64,000 nucleotides of DNA from Misgurnus anguillicaudatus (taxonomy: Eukaryota > Chordata > Actinopteri > Cypriniformes > Cobitidae), in assembly GCF_027580225.2 (NCBI RefSeq), contig NC_073355.2:22751501-22815500 (forward strand). Direction: 5' to 3'. Shown piece by piece: positions 26,801 to 39,458 of this stretch (position 1 is the stretch's first letter; each line of letters starts with the position of its first letter). The notes under the pieces were generated by a model. That model did no database searches, was not told where the DNA came from, and was given only the letters and a program-made list of their open reading frames with translations. The translations under genes and the position numbers were made by a program.

Positions 26801-29800
26801 AAATGCTTACCATTGTTCCTGTCCCTGAGGTGATCAACATCCCGGACTGTATTAATGGAGAGATTATTAATCACACTGCCAGGAGTGACGAATGGGTCAG
26901 TTTCAGGATCAATGTTTGGATATCCTTTCCAGGGCTCACCAGGACGAAACTCTGCCAAACAAACATGACCTGGTTAGCTTTGATTACTAGAGAGCTCAGT
27001 AAAAATAGTGGATGATCAACAAAGCATTCATAGTGATTGTATCCAAACTCTGGTGGCCAGTTGACATTGGTGGAACCATGAGGTGATTTGGCACGGCTGG
27101 GCCAGCCATCTCCCACAGAGCCAGGAGGACTGATGGGAGCATTACTGGCATTGATGAAGTCATATGGACCAAAGGGCGAGTCTTCAAGCCTCAGGCCAGA
27201 CGTTATAGCACCTATAGTAAGATCAGATTCATTAGATGTACAAAAAAAAAAAAACACTTGTTTTGACACTGTGAAGATGAGTGTGATTGTTTAAATGGGA
27301 ACGTAGGAAAGGAAAACCTACCAGTTTTGCTGGGGTTTTGATCAAGTGGCGAGTTAACGGAAATGTCCATGGCAGTCCACTTCTTTAGACGGGACTGTGG
27401 CTCCTTAAAACCAACACTACTAATATCAAGGTTGCTTACATTCATGTTTGAGTTCAAGCCTGGAGGAACAAAACCAAAGTTAAGGTTAAAAACAACATTC
27501 AACAAAAGAAAATATTGAGTGAGATTCAAAAGTATGAGACATTAAAGGAAAACACCACCTTTTTTAATATTTTACTATGTTCTTACCTCAACCCAAATCA
27601 ATTAACACATAGCTATCCTTTTCTCAATGCGTGCACTTAATCTTTGTACAGAGCGTCGTGAATGTGTTAGCATTTAGCTTAGCCCCATTCACTCCCCAGG
27701 ACCCAAACAGGGATGAATTCAGAAGCCACCAAACACCTCCATGCCCTCCCCATTCAAAGACTGCCACATGAGTAATCACACAACTAAGTATGGTGGCACA
27801 AAAAAAAGTGGCGATTTTTATACCATATTGTATGGCGTTCGCAACACTTCGACCTCAGCGCGCAGTAACATCATTACTCCTGACAAACTTAAAGGTATTG
27901 CGGAGGATTTTCTATTTCCGGGTGGATCATCAAGACTATTGGTCCTCCTAGTTGTCAATCAAGAGTGTTGTGCAATTGCATTTTTTTTAAAAGTGGAGAA
28001 GGCGGTTCTTCTCTAAAATTCAAGAAAATCCTCCGCTATACCTTTAAGTGCTCTTCCGCCATAGTTCTCATTTTTATCTGCTTAAAAAAAACACATTTGG
28101 TTTTGTGCCACCATACTTACTCGTGCAACTACTCATGTAACAGTCCCCAAACAGGGAAAACATGGACATGTTTGGCGGCCTCCAAATTCATCCCCGCCCG
28201 GATCCCAAAGAATAAATGGGGCCAGGCCAAACGCCAACACATTCACAACGCGCTGCACAAAGATCAAGTGCACGCACCGAAAAACAGAGGTATGTATCAA
28301 TTCATCCAAGTTGATGTAAGAACATAGTAAAATATTGAAAAATGGTGGTGTTTTTCTTTAAGGCCTGGTTTCACAAACAAAGCTTAGCTAAAGCCAGGAC
28401 TAGGCCTTAGTTAAAAGAAGGCATTTAAGCACCTTTTATAAACATTCCTTATAAATAGACATTACTGTTGTGTATCTTAAGACAAATCAATGGCGCTGGC
28501 ATATTTTAACATCTGTCAGTGCAGGTTATTTTCAGTTGAGACACCTCAAACATGTTTTAATCTAGGACTAACCTTAAGCCTTGTCTGTAAAACCAGGGGG
28601 GAAATTTGAGTTTTAGTATAACTTTAAACCTTAAAATAATTAACTTTAGGGTGAAAAAAAAAGGCAATAAAGTTCTGTGAACTAGAATCATTTCAATTTG
28701 TTGTACAAAAGATACTATTATTATTATGTCTACTGAACCAAACATTGAACTCTCTTTAAACATTTTCAGATCATGCAGATATAACACGAGTTCATGCAAA
28801 CGTAAGTGCAGAAGAAAACATGCTTCAAGTTATAACAATTTCCACTAAACCCACTGCACGTATTCTCAGAAATAAATGTAACAACAGTATTATCCCAGAA
28901 TTAACAGCAGCATCTAGAAAAAAATCGATTCGAATTTAAATATACAATTGTATTTTAAAAAGTATAGACGCAGCATACACAAAAGGAATAAAAAGGGTGT
29001 CAAGCAGCTGAAATTATAAATATAAGCACATATGCCAGCTGATTTCCAATCAAATAAGGGTCTGAACTCAAAAGGTCTGTGACATTGCATTTTTTCCTGT
29101 TCCCCTTAAACATAAAATGCATGGAGAAATTGGCTAGGGGCAACAAAATAGATAGACTGTATTCACCTCTTGCTGGCAGAGAGCTGCTGTCAGGACAGAA
29201 GTTCTTTCCTACCCGAGGGTTCACAGAAGAGCCTGGCACCATGTGGCCATTGCTCAGAGGTGGGGCTAGGAGACTATGACTTTGACTAATGCCAGCTGGC
29301 TGATAGCCTGACATGTCAGAGGCAAACATCGTGTTGGGCTTGGCAGCTTGGTGCAACATTGAGTCATTCTGCCCTACATGAAGATGGGGAGAACACCCAC
29401 CTAAAGAGAAATTACCGAACGAGCTCATGGAACTTTGTTCTTTCTGGAGATCGGAGGCATTGGGGGGCATGAAGTTATCCATATAAGACTTGAGGCTGGG
29501 CTGGTGCAGTGAGGGCATCTGGGGGGAATTCTGCTGCTTCATCAGGGAGGGATCAAGATGACGGGGAGGCTGGATCATCTGTTGGGATGGGCCCAGACCA
29601 CGACCCTGCGCACACGCCATCATAAAGGGAAAGACGCATTAAACGAGGCAAGATTATAAGAAAACAGGACAGCTAAGGATGCGGAGGAAAACACAAACCT
29701 GCTGTTCCTGTTGTTGGCGGCTGTTAACAGGCATGGCCCTCTGGGATTGCGCTTTTTGCTGTAAGAGGAGACGCTGAGATGGGAAATAAAAAGTGAGAGC

Positions 29801-32800
29801 TGTAACTGCAGCCCAGATTTGGCAACGTGTCACATAATGTTTTTGAAGCTGGACAGTGAGATCAATACCTGTAACTGATTAATGTGAGAGAGCTGAGACA
29901 GCTGGTTAAGCTGGTTCAGCATAGCCACCTGCTGCGGGCCGAAAAGAGGATTCAGACCTCCATTATTGGGAGAGTATTTCAACAGGGGTGGCGGGACCTG
30001 ACAAAACAAACATACACACTTTTGTTATAAAATGTATACACTTTCCAGTAAGCACATTTAATAAAAAATGTTGTTAACTTATGATATATTAAAAAAAGTA
30101 GGAAATTGAATTTTATTGCCATTTCTCAAAAATGGTTTTTTTTAAACAAATAATTACGATTTAAAACATTACCGTGGGTTCACAACAACCGTGTTGAGGC
30201 GTCAAAAGCTCATCTACCGCATCTAGTTTGCCGCTTGAACATTTTGAGTTTACTTGCTTCATTCGCGCGTGAAACTCCAGTCATCAAAACATTCACGCGG
30301 AAATTCGCATCACGAGAGGGGCTTCTGCGACTCTGCTCGCTTTCTGTAATCACGTCACTACTACAGCAAGCTCCTGATTGGTTAACGTGACGTGTTTTTC
30401 CAAAGTAAAAAAAATGTCAACTCACCCGTTTGCCGCGGCAACGCTCAATTCGCGTGAATGAGGTGGAAACGTGCCTACCGCGGCGCACTACATGCCTCAT
30501 TCGTGCAGCAAGACCTCCAGACGCGCGTCAATGCGTCTTCAATTGACTTAACATTAAAATCATTAGCGCCTGACGCCTCTGAACGCAGCATTTGACTTTT
30601 TTAAACAAATAATTACGATTTAAAGCATTACCGTGGGTTCACACCATTCGTGTTTGAGGCATCAAAATTGCGTCTACCGCGTCTAGTTTGCCGCCTGAAC
30701 ATTTTGAGTTAACTTGCTTCATTCGCGCATGAAATTCCAGTCATCGAGACATTTACGCGGAAATTCAATTCACGTCATGGGAGGAGCTTCTGGGACTCCA
30801 CTCGCTTTCTGTAATCACATCACTACTAGAGCAAGCTCCTGATTGGTTAACGTGACGCGTTTTTCCGCTAACATTTAAATTTTTCAACTCTTGCGTTTGC
30901 AGCGGCAACGCTCAATTTGCGCCATTCACGTGAATGAGGCAGAAACGCGTCTCCTGCGCCGCACTAAACGCCTCATTCGCGCCGCGACACCTCCAGACGC
31001 ACGCCAACGCGTCTTCATATTGACTTAATATTCACATCACTCGCGATTGACGCCTCTGAACGCAGCATTAGACTACAAACATTTTCTAAATGGCAATATT
31101 TATTTGCACTGGACCGATTTGTTAAAGGGATAGTTCACCCAAAAATAAAACTTCTGTCTTCATTTACTCACCCTCAAGTTGTTACAAACCTGTATAAATT
31201 TCTTTGTTTAGCTGAACACAAAGGAATTTTTTTTAATCAAGCAGGGAACAAGAGCATCATTGCCTTCCATAGTACAAAAGAAAAATACTATGAAACTCAA
31301 TGGTGCTCAAAAACGAATAGTCACAAACATTGCTCAAAATATCTTCCTTTGCGTTGATCAAAACAAATAAATGTATACAGGTTTGTAACAACATGAGAGC
31401 AAGTAAATGACAGAATTTTTATTTTTGGGTGAACTATCCCTTTATGGGTGCAGTTGTTTGTCTGCCTGATCTCAATGTGAGCTGCATGGGCCATACAATC
31501 CCAAGTGTTATTACCTGAGAGGGATGTAGTGGAGGAGGCACTTGGTTACGTAGATTGGGCTGAGCAGAGTTGTGAGGTTGTGCTGAAGGCTGCTGGGCAT
31601 TCCGGCCTTGTGCTGCATTACCGACACTGTACATGTTTACATTCTGTGGGAAAAAGGCAAATACATTACACACAAACAATAAGCACACTGCGGTCCCAGT
31701 CCATTCACAGCTTCAGCACACGGGGAGCGTCATGCACTAACTCACCTGCCTAACAGAGGCAGAGTTTGGAAGGTGAGGCCCTGGCAAGCTGCACTGGTTT
31801 GGTTGAGCACTATTTGTAGGGGAAAAGCTGATATTCTGCATGGAAGTGATCTGGGAGTTTTGGGGCTCCTCTGCTACAGTGCTATCATATACTGGCAGTG
31901 AAAGCTGAAGCACAACCACAGGCCAAGCAGAGAGAAGAGCAGGATGCAGAGCACAACAGCAGAAAGGCGGTCAAAGACCAGAAGGAACACCAGGCCACCA
32001 GAGAAAGAAACATCAAAAGCCAGGAAAAAAGGAGAGAGAAAGGCTATGTTAGCATCCTCTTTGCATGTTTAAGAAACTGGAAAGTTTTCTTCTATTGAAA
32101 TTAGTCAAGGAAGTTATAAACAGGAAAGATGACTAAGAAAAAAGAGACTACATTCACTGAGAAAGTTTATAAAGGTTAAAGAAATTAAAGGGCAGGTGGT
32201 ATTCTTTGCCGTGCAAGCATACTCCCTATTAAAAATAGAAGTTGGGGTGGGACATGTCTATAGATTTGTCAATTTCTTCTAACAGTGTTTTGTCACATCA
32301 CAGCTGTCAAATATCACTTGCTATTTTTTAAGAGTCATGAGTGGGGGAAAAATCCCTCTCATTTTAGGTCAATCCTTCCTTAATGCAAAAGGAAACATCA
32401 ACCTTGTTGGTTTTAATATATAAATATTAACTGTGAAGAGTACAGTAGTATATACAAAGCTTTTAAACTAATGTATATGCACTAAAAGCCTCAAATTTGA
32501 TATTCTGATTTCAGGTTTTTCATGCCCCATTCTCTTCCCATAGAGGGTGCTAAAGTACCCAGCAAGCAAACGCAATGACATGTTTTCACACTGAGCCATT
32601 ACTGCTTTTAGACGATTAAAGAATAACTGACCTTATCCATATAGGGATTGCGGTCCATGGATGAGTCTTTGTGGATCTGGTGACGTGAGGCAGGAGCTTT
32701 TCCATACTCCCCCATATTAAGTACATGCTTGTCAACATCCATGCGCTTATCCACCATTCCTCCAGAAATTGGTAATAATTAAATGCAATGAACTGCATAC

Positions 32801-35800
32801 AAACATTTGTACGCTGAAACGGCATGTGAACTTAACATACCTCCAGACATATCCATCTTATTTCCCTTCATGGAATCCTCAGCGGAGTCCCTCTGTAAAA
32901 AGACACGTAACCGTCATCATGTAAACTAATAACATTTTGCTACATTAAAGAGTCATGATCATCTAACATTTTAAACAGGTTTCTCAAAATAGTGAAGTGT
33001 TTCTTACAGGGTACATGTTGTTGAACTGTTTCACAAACTGATTCATCCATGGAGAATCGTCCTGCTTGTTGGGTCCTTTATTCAACTGAGAAGGTAAAAA
33101 ATTTGAGTAACCAATCACAATTGACCATGTTGTATGTCTTTACCAAACTGTAACTTAAGTGAAGGAGTTAAATCAAGTCTGTAATGTATTACCTTTGGAG
33201 GCATCTTCTTGTAAGACCAGTTTCCAGTTTCTTGTGGATTGTTGTTCCACATGCCTATCTCTACTTCTTCCTCTTCCCCCCAGTTGGAGTGTCCTGCCAT
33301 GGACATCTCCTCTCCACACCAGTTGTCTTGCATAGGTTTGGATCCTAAAGACAAAAAAATCTGTCATTGTACACCTAGTTCCCTTTAGAAGAACGGCAAA
33401 AACAGTTTCATTTAAGTAAAACTTATTTTGTTTAATGATATGGTTGACATTGAAGTGCAAATGTAATAAGCTCTTTGTCCCCATAAGATATGTAACATAC
33501 CAGACTTGTGCTGTGACTGTTGCCCTACAGCAGCATTGCCCCAGCCATTGCCTCCTGAGTTTTCCCTCCCTGGTACTTCCCAGCTGGAGCCTGAATCAAC
33601 AGGCTTACCCCAAGCAGAAGTACCATTGTCCACAGAGACAGGTGGTGGAGCAGCAGGATCAACCCAGGTAGAGGACTCGATTTTTTGTGACCCACCATAT
33701 GGCTCTCCCCATCCTGTGACCAGACAAAAAAAACTGCTGTCATCAAAGAGCAATAGTGCAAAATGCTATAATCCTCTGCACATTTGCTTGAGGGGATATT
33801 AATAGTAAGCAGAGTGAATTGTTTATGTTATTATCAGAACAAGAATGAATTAGAGTTGTAATAAAAATGGTAGCAGAAAAGGCGCTGTGCTATTTTAAAC
33901 TTAAATCTGTTTACATAAAAATAATCTTAAACTTCAAAGTGTGATTGGACTGCACTTTTGGACTGAAGTTTCCAATGACCCAAATTTGACCCTTACATAA
34001 ACATGCTTATGTAAGCTTTGTTTACTCTGAAGTCGTACTGATGGATCAGCTCACATTTAACCACTGAGGTTTCTGCACTTTCACCATCCCGCATATGCCC
34101 TAAATACTTCCCTCAAAAATAGCCCTGTTCATGTGTGCCCTCCTGCTCAAGTTGCTGCCACATGACTACAATGTAACCCAAACCTAGTTTTCCCCTGAGC
34201 ACTGCTCATCCACAGCCAATTCCAAATGAAGTGGAAACATTATTTGCACATACACCTTTAGTATACACTTCCTGCAAATAATTAAAGAAGACACAGACAT
34301 TTATCTCAACCAAAACAACCTTTCGAAAATATTCCTCTGCAATGGGTAAACCATATGCACATTTCACAAGCACTCACTTGTAAGTTCAGAGCTTTGTCAG
34401 TGCAACTGGTATTAGAGGAAAGGGGTGGGAGGGAAAAAGCACATCCAGACAAATTCCAAAGGGATGACTGCATGACTAAAGATAAATATGAGGGGTGAGT
34501 AATAATTGCAAAGCTACTGCAAAATAGAAAGACACTCACCTGAGCTGCTGCTGTTCTTTTCTTTTGGAGCCATGGAGCTTTGGGCTTGTGGGGGCTGAGA
34601 AACAGCCATGCCATCCTGCTCTCCAGCAGTGTTCTTGTTCCACATGTTTACACTACCATTATTATATTTGTTGGGATCTCCCCATGCTGAAGTACCATCA
34701 TCAATCTCCATTCTACGCCTGATGGACTCAGGAGATGGCTCTTCCCATCCAGAGGATTCTTCTTCTTTAGAGGCAGTAGGAACTGGGCCTCCCAGCCATC
34801 CTGTAGGCTTGTTCTGACCAGGGGTTCCAGTCTGAGGAGTGTTGCCACTCCTGAATGTTCCCATGCTGGTATCTTGGGATTTGCCCCACTCAGAAGGGTT
34901 GTTCGGTTTTGTGGTGTCACTCCAAGTAGAGTTGGAGTGGCTTGATTTGATTGGCTCGCCCCAGGCTTGGTTTTGATTGTTGGTCTTGGTCGGTTCTCCC
35001 CATCCTGTGGTTGAAGCACTCTGGTCAGGAGTGTTTGTGCCTCCACTGCCGCCCCAGGTGTTGCTTGTTCTGCAGCGACCTGTCTCGCTCCAGCCTGATC
35101 CAGAACGATCACTGTCACTGTCCCAGCCCCCGGAACCAGATTTCTGGGGCTCTACCCAATGGTTTCCTTTTGGGCCTTCTCCACCCCATCCATCTCCAGC
35201 AGAGGGACCTCCCCATCCCTGCTTTGCTTTTTGTGCATTATTCCAAGAGGAGGGCTTTTCATCATTGCTACCATTCCATGTGGAACTATTCTTGTTCAGT
35301 GTAACAGAAGGAGCATCTTCCCAACCACTTTGCCCAACAGGTCCTTTGGTTTCTCCCCAGCCAGTTGATGGTTTCTGTTCAGTCCACCCAGACATGGAAG
35401 AATCGCTACTGTTGTTGCTGGGTCCATCTCCCCACCCACCTGAGTTAGATGCCTTAGGTGGAGCATGGCCCCAGCCCACCTGCCCATTTCCTGGCTTTTT
35501 ATCAGGATTGGATACATCCCAGGCAGTGTTCTGACGAACTGGGGTTTGTCCCCATCCTGTGTTGGACAGGACCCTGGGATCCACTTCAATTTTAGAAAGA
35601 GCTGCATTTATCATGCCCTGTTGATTACCCCTTCTTCGGTTGCCGCTACGCTGTCCGTCCCTCTCACTGCGACCTTCTGAGCTCTCTCCACTTCCTTCAC
35701 TGCCTGTAGATTTGTTCCATGTGCTGCCTTGTGATGCCTGACCAGAGCTCCCTATACCGAGAGCATCATCTTCCAAGGATTTCCATCCATTTGTTCCCTT

Positions 35801-38535
35801 CCTGCCTCCATTCGTGCCATCATTGGAATGCTGACTGTTGCTGGGCAAAGTGTTCCACTCCCCATTTGAGACCTTAGTGCCAGTGTTTGAAGAGGATGAA
35901 GAAGAAGATGAAGAGGAGGAGGAGGCACTTCCCCAAGGTCGAGGGATCCCAGCTGGGCCCACACCATTGCCAGCACCCCAAGAAATATTTTGTGAGGTAG
36001 TGGACGCGGAGTCCCATCCTCCTCCACGACCACCCATCCCACTATTATTATTTTTTAAAGAAGCAGCACTCACAGAGGAACCATTGGTTCCAGACTGCAT
36101 TAGAGTTGCATTCACAGTGTCGCCAACAGCTTGGCCTTTAGGGATAGGACATTTGTCTCCAGAGTAATTAGTGCTGGGCGGAATGCCCCATGCTGTACCA
36201 TAAGACCCGCTGTTTATTCCCTCACTGTTGCCATGTTGAGAAATGGAAGTGCCATTAGAGACTGAAGAAATAGGGAGCTGAGAAGAGCCCCCTGTGTTCA
36301 TAGGCCAGGCTCGGTGCCCTGGGGGCTGTTCATTCATCTGTATTGAACCTGTAGAGTTTGGTAAACTAGAGGTCATCATGTTAGTAGTGTTATTTGGTCC
36401 ATTAAATTCAGTGTTAAGGTTTTGAGGCTGCCCGCTTTGAACCTTGCTTGTACCATTGATTTCAGCTTCAGACATATTTTCCTGCAGGCATCCCCAAGAC
36501 ATCTTAGAGTTGATACTCTGCATGCAGGGTGTTTGACCTATGGTGCTTAGTTGAGTGTTGGTGCCACCATTCCCAACAGGACCATGGGGGTTGGGCCCGG
36601 TGTTCTGAAGAATGGGCCAGGCACCATGGTTGGCATTTGGGATCAAAGTGCTTGGATTTATACCTCCATTGGTTGAGGAACCTTGGGTGCCCCATGCATT
36701 AATTTTGCCATGGCTGCTTTCTACCAGCTTGCTGCTGGGGCCCTCCGTGGAGCCTTGACATGTGCTTAGCATCGAGCCATTGGATACACCCCAAGGCCCC
36801 TTAACACTCCCATTAGCCACATTATTGCTGCCATTTGCAACCATGAAATGAGAACCTTGACTACATCCTTGCCTATTGCCATTGTTGTCACCGCCAGTGT
36901 TTCCAGAAGCCATTATACTTAGATTTTTTTCAGACCCAGAGCTGGAGGCAGAATCAGCATCCATACATTCTGAGGCTAACTCTGGGTCGCTACCAGTGAT
37001 GGAGGACCAGGGTCCTTTATCTACAATGACTTTTCCCCAGTTACTGTTTGAGTCACTGCAAGGTGAACTAGAGCTCCACGGTGAATTTTCATACTGAGAT
37101 TCCAGTCCAGCATGTTCTAAACCTGTGGGTGTAAATAAAAGGTTAAATGAGCTCCAAATAAACAACTATTTATTCTAATAAAGTATATTTATGTTTAAAA
37201 GAATTAAACAGAACAAAGGCACACACAACAGATCAAAGCAAAAATCACAACAGCGTTAAACTAAAATGTGTCTCAGTTTTGTGTTAAAGCTCTGCATTTC
37301 CTGAACTTGAAAAGATAAACTGAGAAGTAACAAGGACATTTGCATTTTAGCCATACCCTTAATAAAATGTCTAACAAACTCTGTGTAAACGCAATACAAT
37401 AACATTACACACCAAACATCTCTCTTGGACAAGGCACAGGAAACTGTAACTTTGGTAGAGTGATCACAATTTGTAATCATTTGTCTATTTAAGCATTACT
37501 TGACAATGGCCAAATGCCCATAGACCCAATCTCCGTCCTGCTGAGAGGTGTCTCACTTAAGACAGACTGAAACAGTAGTAGAGCTGCCACCATTTTGTTG
37601 CAGCAGCAGGATCGTGCTGCCTGCCAGTAGATAGAGGAGGGAAAGACAGACAGACGCTCTGCAGCACGATGGAAATTGAAGTCTCTGCAAGTTCCTTCAT
37701 TTTGCAGTGTGGCACCACCAGACTACAATACTAATGCAACTGCTTTATTTCTTGAAATAAAAGTGTTTTCTGCTAGCCTAATCTTGTCTGCAAGATGGCT
37801 GCCAAGCTTCCCGGAGTGCGATTTTCTTGCCAAGTCTGAGAATTTTCTCTCTGGCGGTGTTAACCAACAGATATAAAACAACAAAACATGAAGTCTCACT
37901 GTTGGTCACAGTTTGCATAACATGATCAAATGATTCTGATTAAGATTCTGTTGAATATCACTGACCTGAGTAAAAGAAAATTACACTATTAAAGAACGTT
38001 ATTCTATCTAGTATCTTTATTTCTCATTCACCAACTTTAAGAAATAACTTATCAATAAAAAGATAATAAAAAGGTAGGTTTTTATGGCAAACAGCACAGT
38101 CTTCTGGGTTACACTGTATAAACTTCAGGAAAGTTAGTTCTGTGAAACTGTTGGCAGCACAACTGGTTTGTCCTTACATAACGCATGAAAAACTGAGGTT
38201 TGGCAAGTAAAAAAGGGCAAGTCAGGCTACCTATGCCAAGATCTTATGACATTTTTCTTACAAAGAGTGCCAAAGCAAATGGCTATATTTAGAGTGGTTC
38301 AAAATTACACTTTGAGTGCTTGGACAACACCGTCTGCAGACTACTGTATTCATGCATTTACTATACATTTTGAGGCAATCTACATACTTAATAAATGCTG
38401 AATAGGTTTTCCAGAATTTACATACTTGACAAACGTTACACAAAACAGTAAACCATAGCACAATGTGAGAAATAAGCAAAATGTGTCACCTGTTTGGTTA
38501 GGGGAGTGGCTGACAGAATCCCGAATGGGAGCCAT
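23856..38535 (-). CDS. tnrc6a: TNRC6A / GW182 scaffold protein, 20 coding exons
   Basis: Minus-strand coding exons run 38535-38490, 37122-34540, 33713-33501, 33344-33193, 33085-33008, 32892-32841, 32759-32632, 31904-31746, 31643-31515, 29997-29869, 29773-29699, 29605-29401, 27459-27322, 27211-27048, 26949-26811, 26712-26605, 26394-26185, 26082-26015, 25911-25772 and 24231-23856 (TAG). They sum to 5292 nt, 1763 residues, in frame. The 2.6 kb exon is GW/WG-rich (nearly 40 tryptophans; Argonaute binding) with a serine run near residue 413. Then come a UBA-like segment (~1015-1050), a Gln-rich stretch (~1181-1250), a PAM2 motif for PABPC ([14 protein letters not shown], ~1414), an RRM-like domain (~1581-1660) and a C terminus ending GGGESM. 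The protein recruits deadenylases to microRNA targets in P-bodies. I start at the first in-frame Met after the upstream stops. The junction 27048/26949 lacks GT-AG. Confidence 0.93.
24603..24968 (-). mobile_element. TTAA-flanked MITE, family A, copy 3 (inverted)
   Basis: 366 bp between TTAA at 24599-24602 and 24969-24972. It is homologous to the 4011 and 13031 copies in reverse orientation. Confidence 0.85.
25187..25494. mobile_element. Truncated copy of the TATAGTCGTGCG family (Harbinger-like?)
   Basis: Starts TTTATAGTCGTGCG and follows the copies at 48743 and 56898 through a CAGCGCGTCAG and CTGTGATTGGTCCACC block, then stops before the right end those copies have. Confidence 0.6.
27546..28357. 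mobile_element. TTAA-flanked fold-back element with AGGAAAACACC ends
   Basis: 812 bp in a tnrc6a intron. Left and right halves are inverted copies (AGGAAAACACCACC ends, a GTGTTAGCATTTAGC block, a TATGGTGGCACA centre). TTAA lies at 27542-27545 and 28358-28361. A related copy starts at 63128. A smaller TTAA element is nested at the centre. Confidence 0.8.
27893..28043. mobile_element. 151-bp TTAA-flanked MITE nested in the fold-back element
   Basis: AGGTATTGCGGAGGATTTTC at the left pairs with GAAAATCCTCCGCTATACCT at the right; TTAA at 27889-27892 and 28044-28047. Confidence 0.85.
29167..29400 (-). CDS. tnrc6a: Optional tnrc6a segment: alternative 5' splice site adds 78 codons
   Basis: The exon 29605-29401 has a donor (TTTAG then gtgggt) that joins the conserved GLNSN exon. 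The frame stays open through that donor for 234 bases to a second donor (AAGAG then gtgaat) at 29167, in the same phase 1. The extra peptide is Ser/Asn/Pro/His-rich, for example [17 protein letters not shown] and [18 protein letters not shown], like other TNRC6 linker. A real alternative donor, or the main one in fish, fits best; chance readthrough of 78 codons is less likely. Coordinates are only the added part. Confidence 0.5.
30141..31075 (+). repeat. Tandem duplication of a 460-bp CpG-bearing repeat in a tnrc6a intron
   Basis: Two head-to-tail units (30141-30599 and 30600-31075) each start TTTAAACAAATAATTACG, run through CCGTGGGTTCACA and end GAACGCAGCATT. The units differ at many positions, so the duplication is not recent. 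CpG content far exceeds that of the flanks. Confidence 0.8.
31126..31441. mobile_element. MITE with AGGGATAGTTCACCC ends, 316 bp
   Basis: The ends are inverted copies (AGGGATAGTTCACCCAAAAA). The left flank is TTAA and the right flank TTAT, presumably a mutated TTAA. This end sequence is one of the commonest in cyprinid genomes as I recall. It is related to 24468-25537. Confidence 0.75.
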
Positions 38536-39014
38536 GCCTATAAAACAAATGGTGACATTATGAGATGCTAACAGAATTGAAAGTTAAGATAAATGGATAC
38601 ATGGTAGCTACAAGTCTGTCTTTTAAATTTCTAAGGCCACAAACTAAAACCATGCAGAATGCATTAAATACATTGAATCAAAATCAGGGTCAAACCCAAT
38701 ACAACTAATAAAAACATGAAATAAACCAAACTCTTAGAATTAAAAACAGTACAGAAAATAAACAGAGCAGCTAACAAGCCAATTTGTTGGTCTAGTTGAT
38801 TTACAAGTTTATGACTATAATATTTTTTACACTCAAGCCTAGAATTTATCCATTTAAATAAAATTTAATCTTAATTTAATTTTGCAGCAACTTCCTGCCC
38901 TGCATTTTACCACCTGAATCCTTTAGAGATTGCTAATATAGGGATTAATATCAAAGGTCTCACTGCATATGTAGGAAATGTTTTTGACAAGGTTATTCAG
39001 CACTGTTCTGGTAC

Positions 39015-39332
39015 CTGAGAGGTGGCTTTGGACGCAGTGTAGTAAAGGCCTCTCAGTCGTAAGCTCCCCTGCCTGGCTAGAATTAAGCTGCACTTGAGTT
39101 CCCAGGGTGGCAGCAAGGACCGTGAGGGACTGCCCACACTTCAACAGCTGTTTCTATTTGTGCTGACAGAGATGCGGCGGATCTTCACAGAGCGGGTACC
39201 GAGGCAGGGTTTGGGGCTGGCCGCTGGCTTGGGCCCTCTTGGCATTGCTGATGGCGCAGGTTACAGTTGAGATGCTGCTGTTCTAATTGGCAGACTGAGG
39301 CTGGCTGAAACTGGACTTGATATGTTCTGGCA
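39015..39332 (-). pseudogene. tnrc6a: tnrc6a upstream exon: mammalian N-terminal coding sequence with two stops
   Basis: A 318-nt exon with a good acceptor (gattttcag) and donor (CTCTCAG then gtacca). In the frame that continues into the MAPIRDS exon it reads PEHIKSSFSQPQSAN, stop, NSSISTVTCAISNAKRA, QTLPRYP, stop, KQLLKCGQ and AATLGT. This matches, in order, the N-terminal region I recall for human TNRC6A (PEQIKPSVSQPQPAN, NNNAKRA, QALPRYP, KQLLKRGQ, AANLGS). The two TAG codons are at 39285-39283 and 39156-39154. The exon is therefore probably retained as 5' UTR, unless assembly errors or recoding are involved. Confidence 0.7.
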
Positions 39333-39458
39333 CTGAAAATCAAAATAACAACAGATATTTTTAACTATATTTGTCTCAAATATGCTGATTTTATAGATTT
39401 CTATAAAGTGCCAGAAGCGAAGGAGTTACATAAGTTAAATCACATAAGTTACATAAGT

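Noticed and set aside
34977..35534. Proline-rich 185-codon ORF on the plus strand
   Set aside because: It is the antisense shadow of the GW-rich tnrc6a exon, whose Trp/Gly codons read as Pro/His on the other strand.
37500..37700. GC-richer block in the first large tnrc6a intron with an ATG frame (MVAALLLFQ) on the minus strand, as an alternative first exon
   Set aside because: No convincing donor follows it and the frame ends after about 30 codons. It could be an internal promoter, but nothing shows it.
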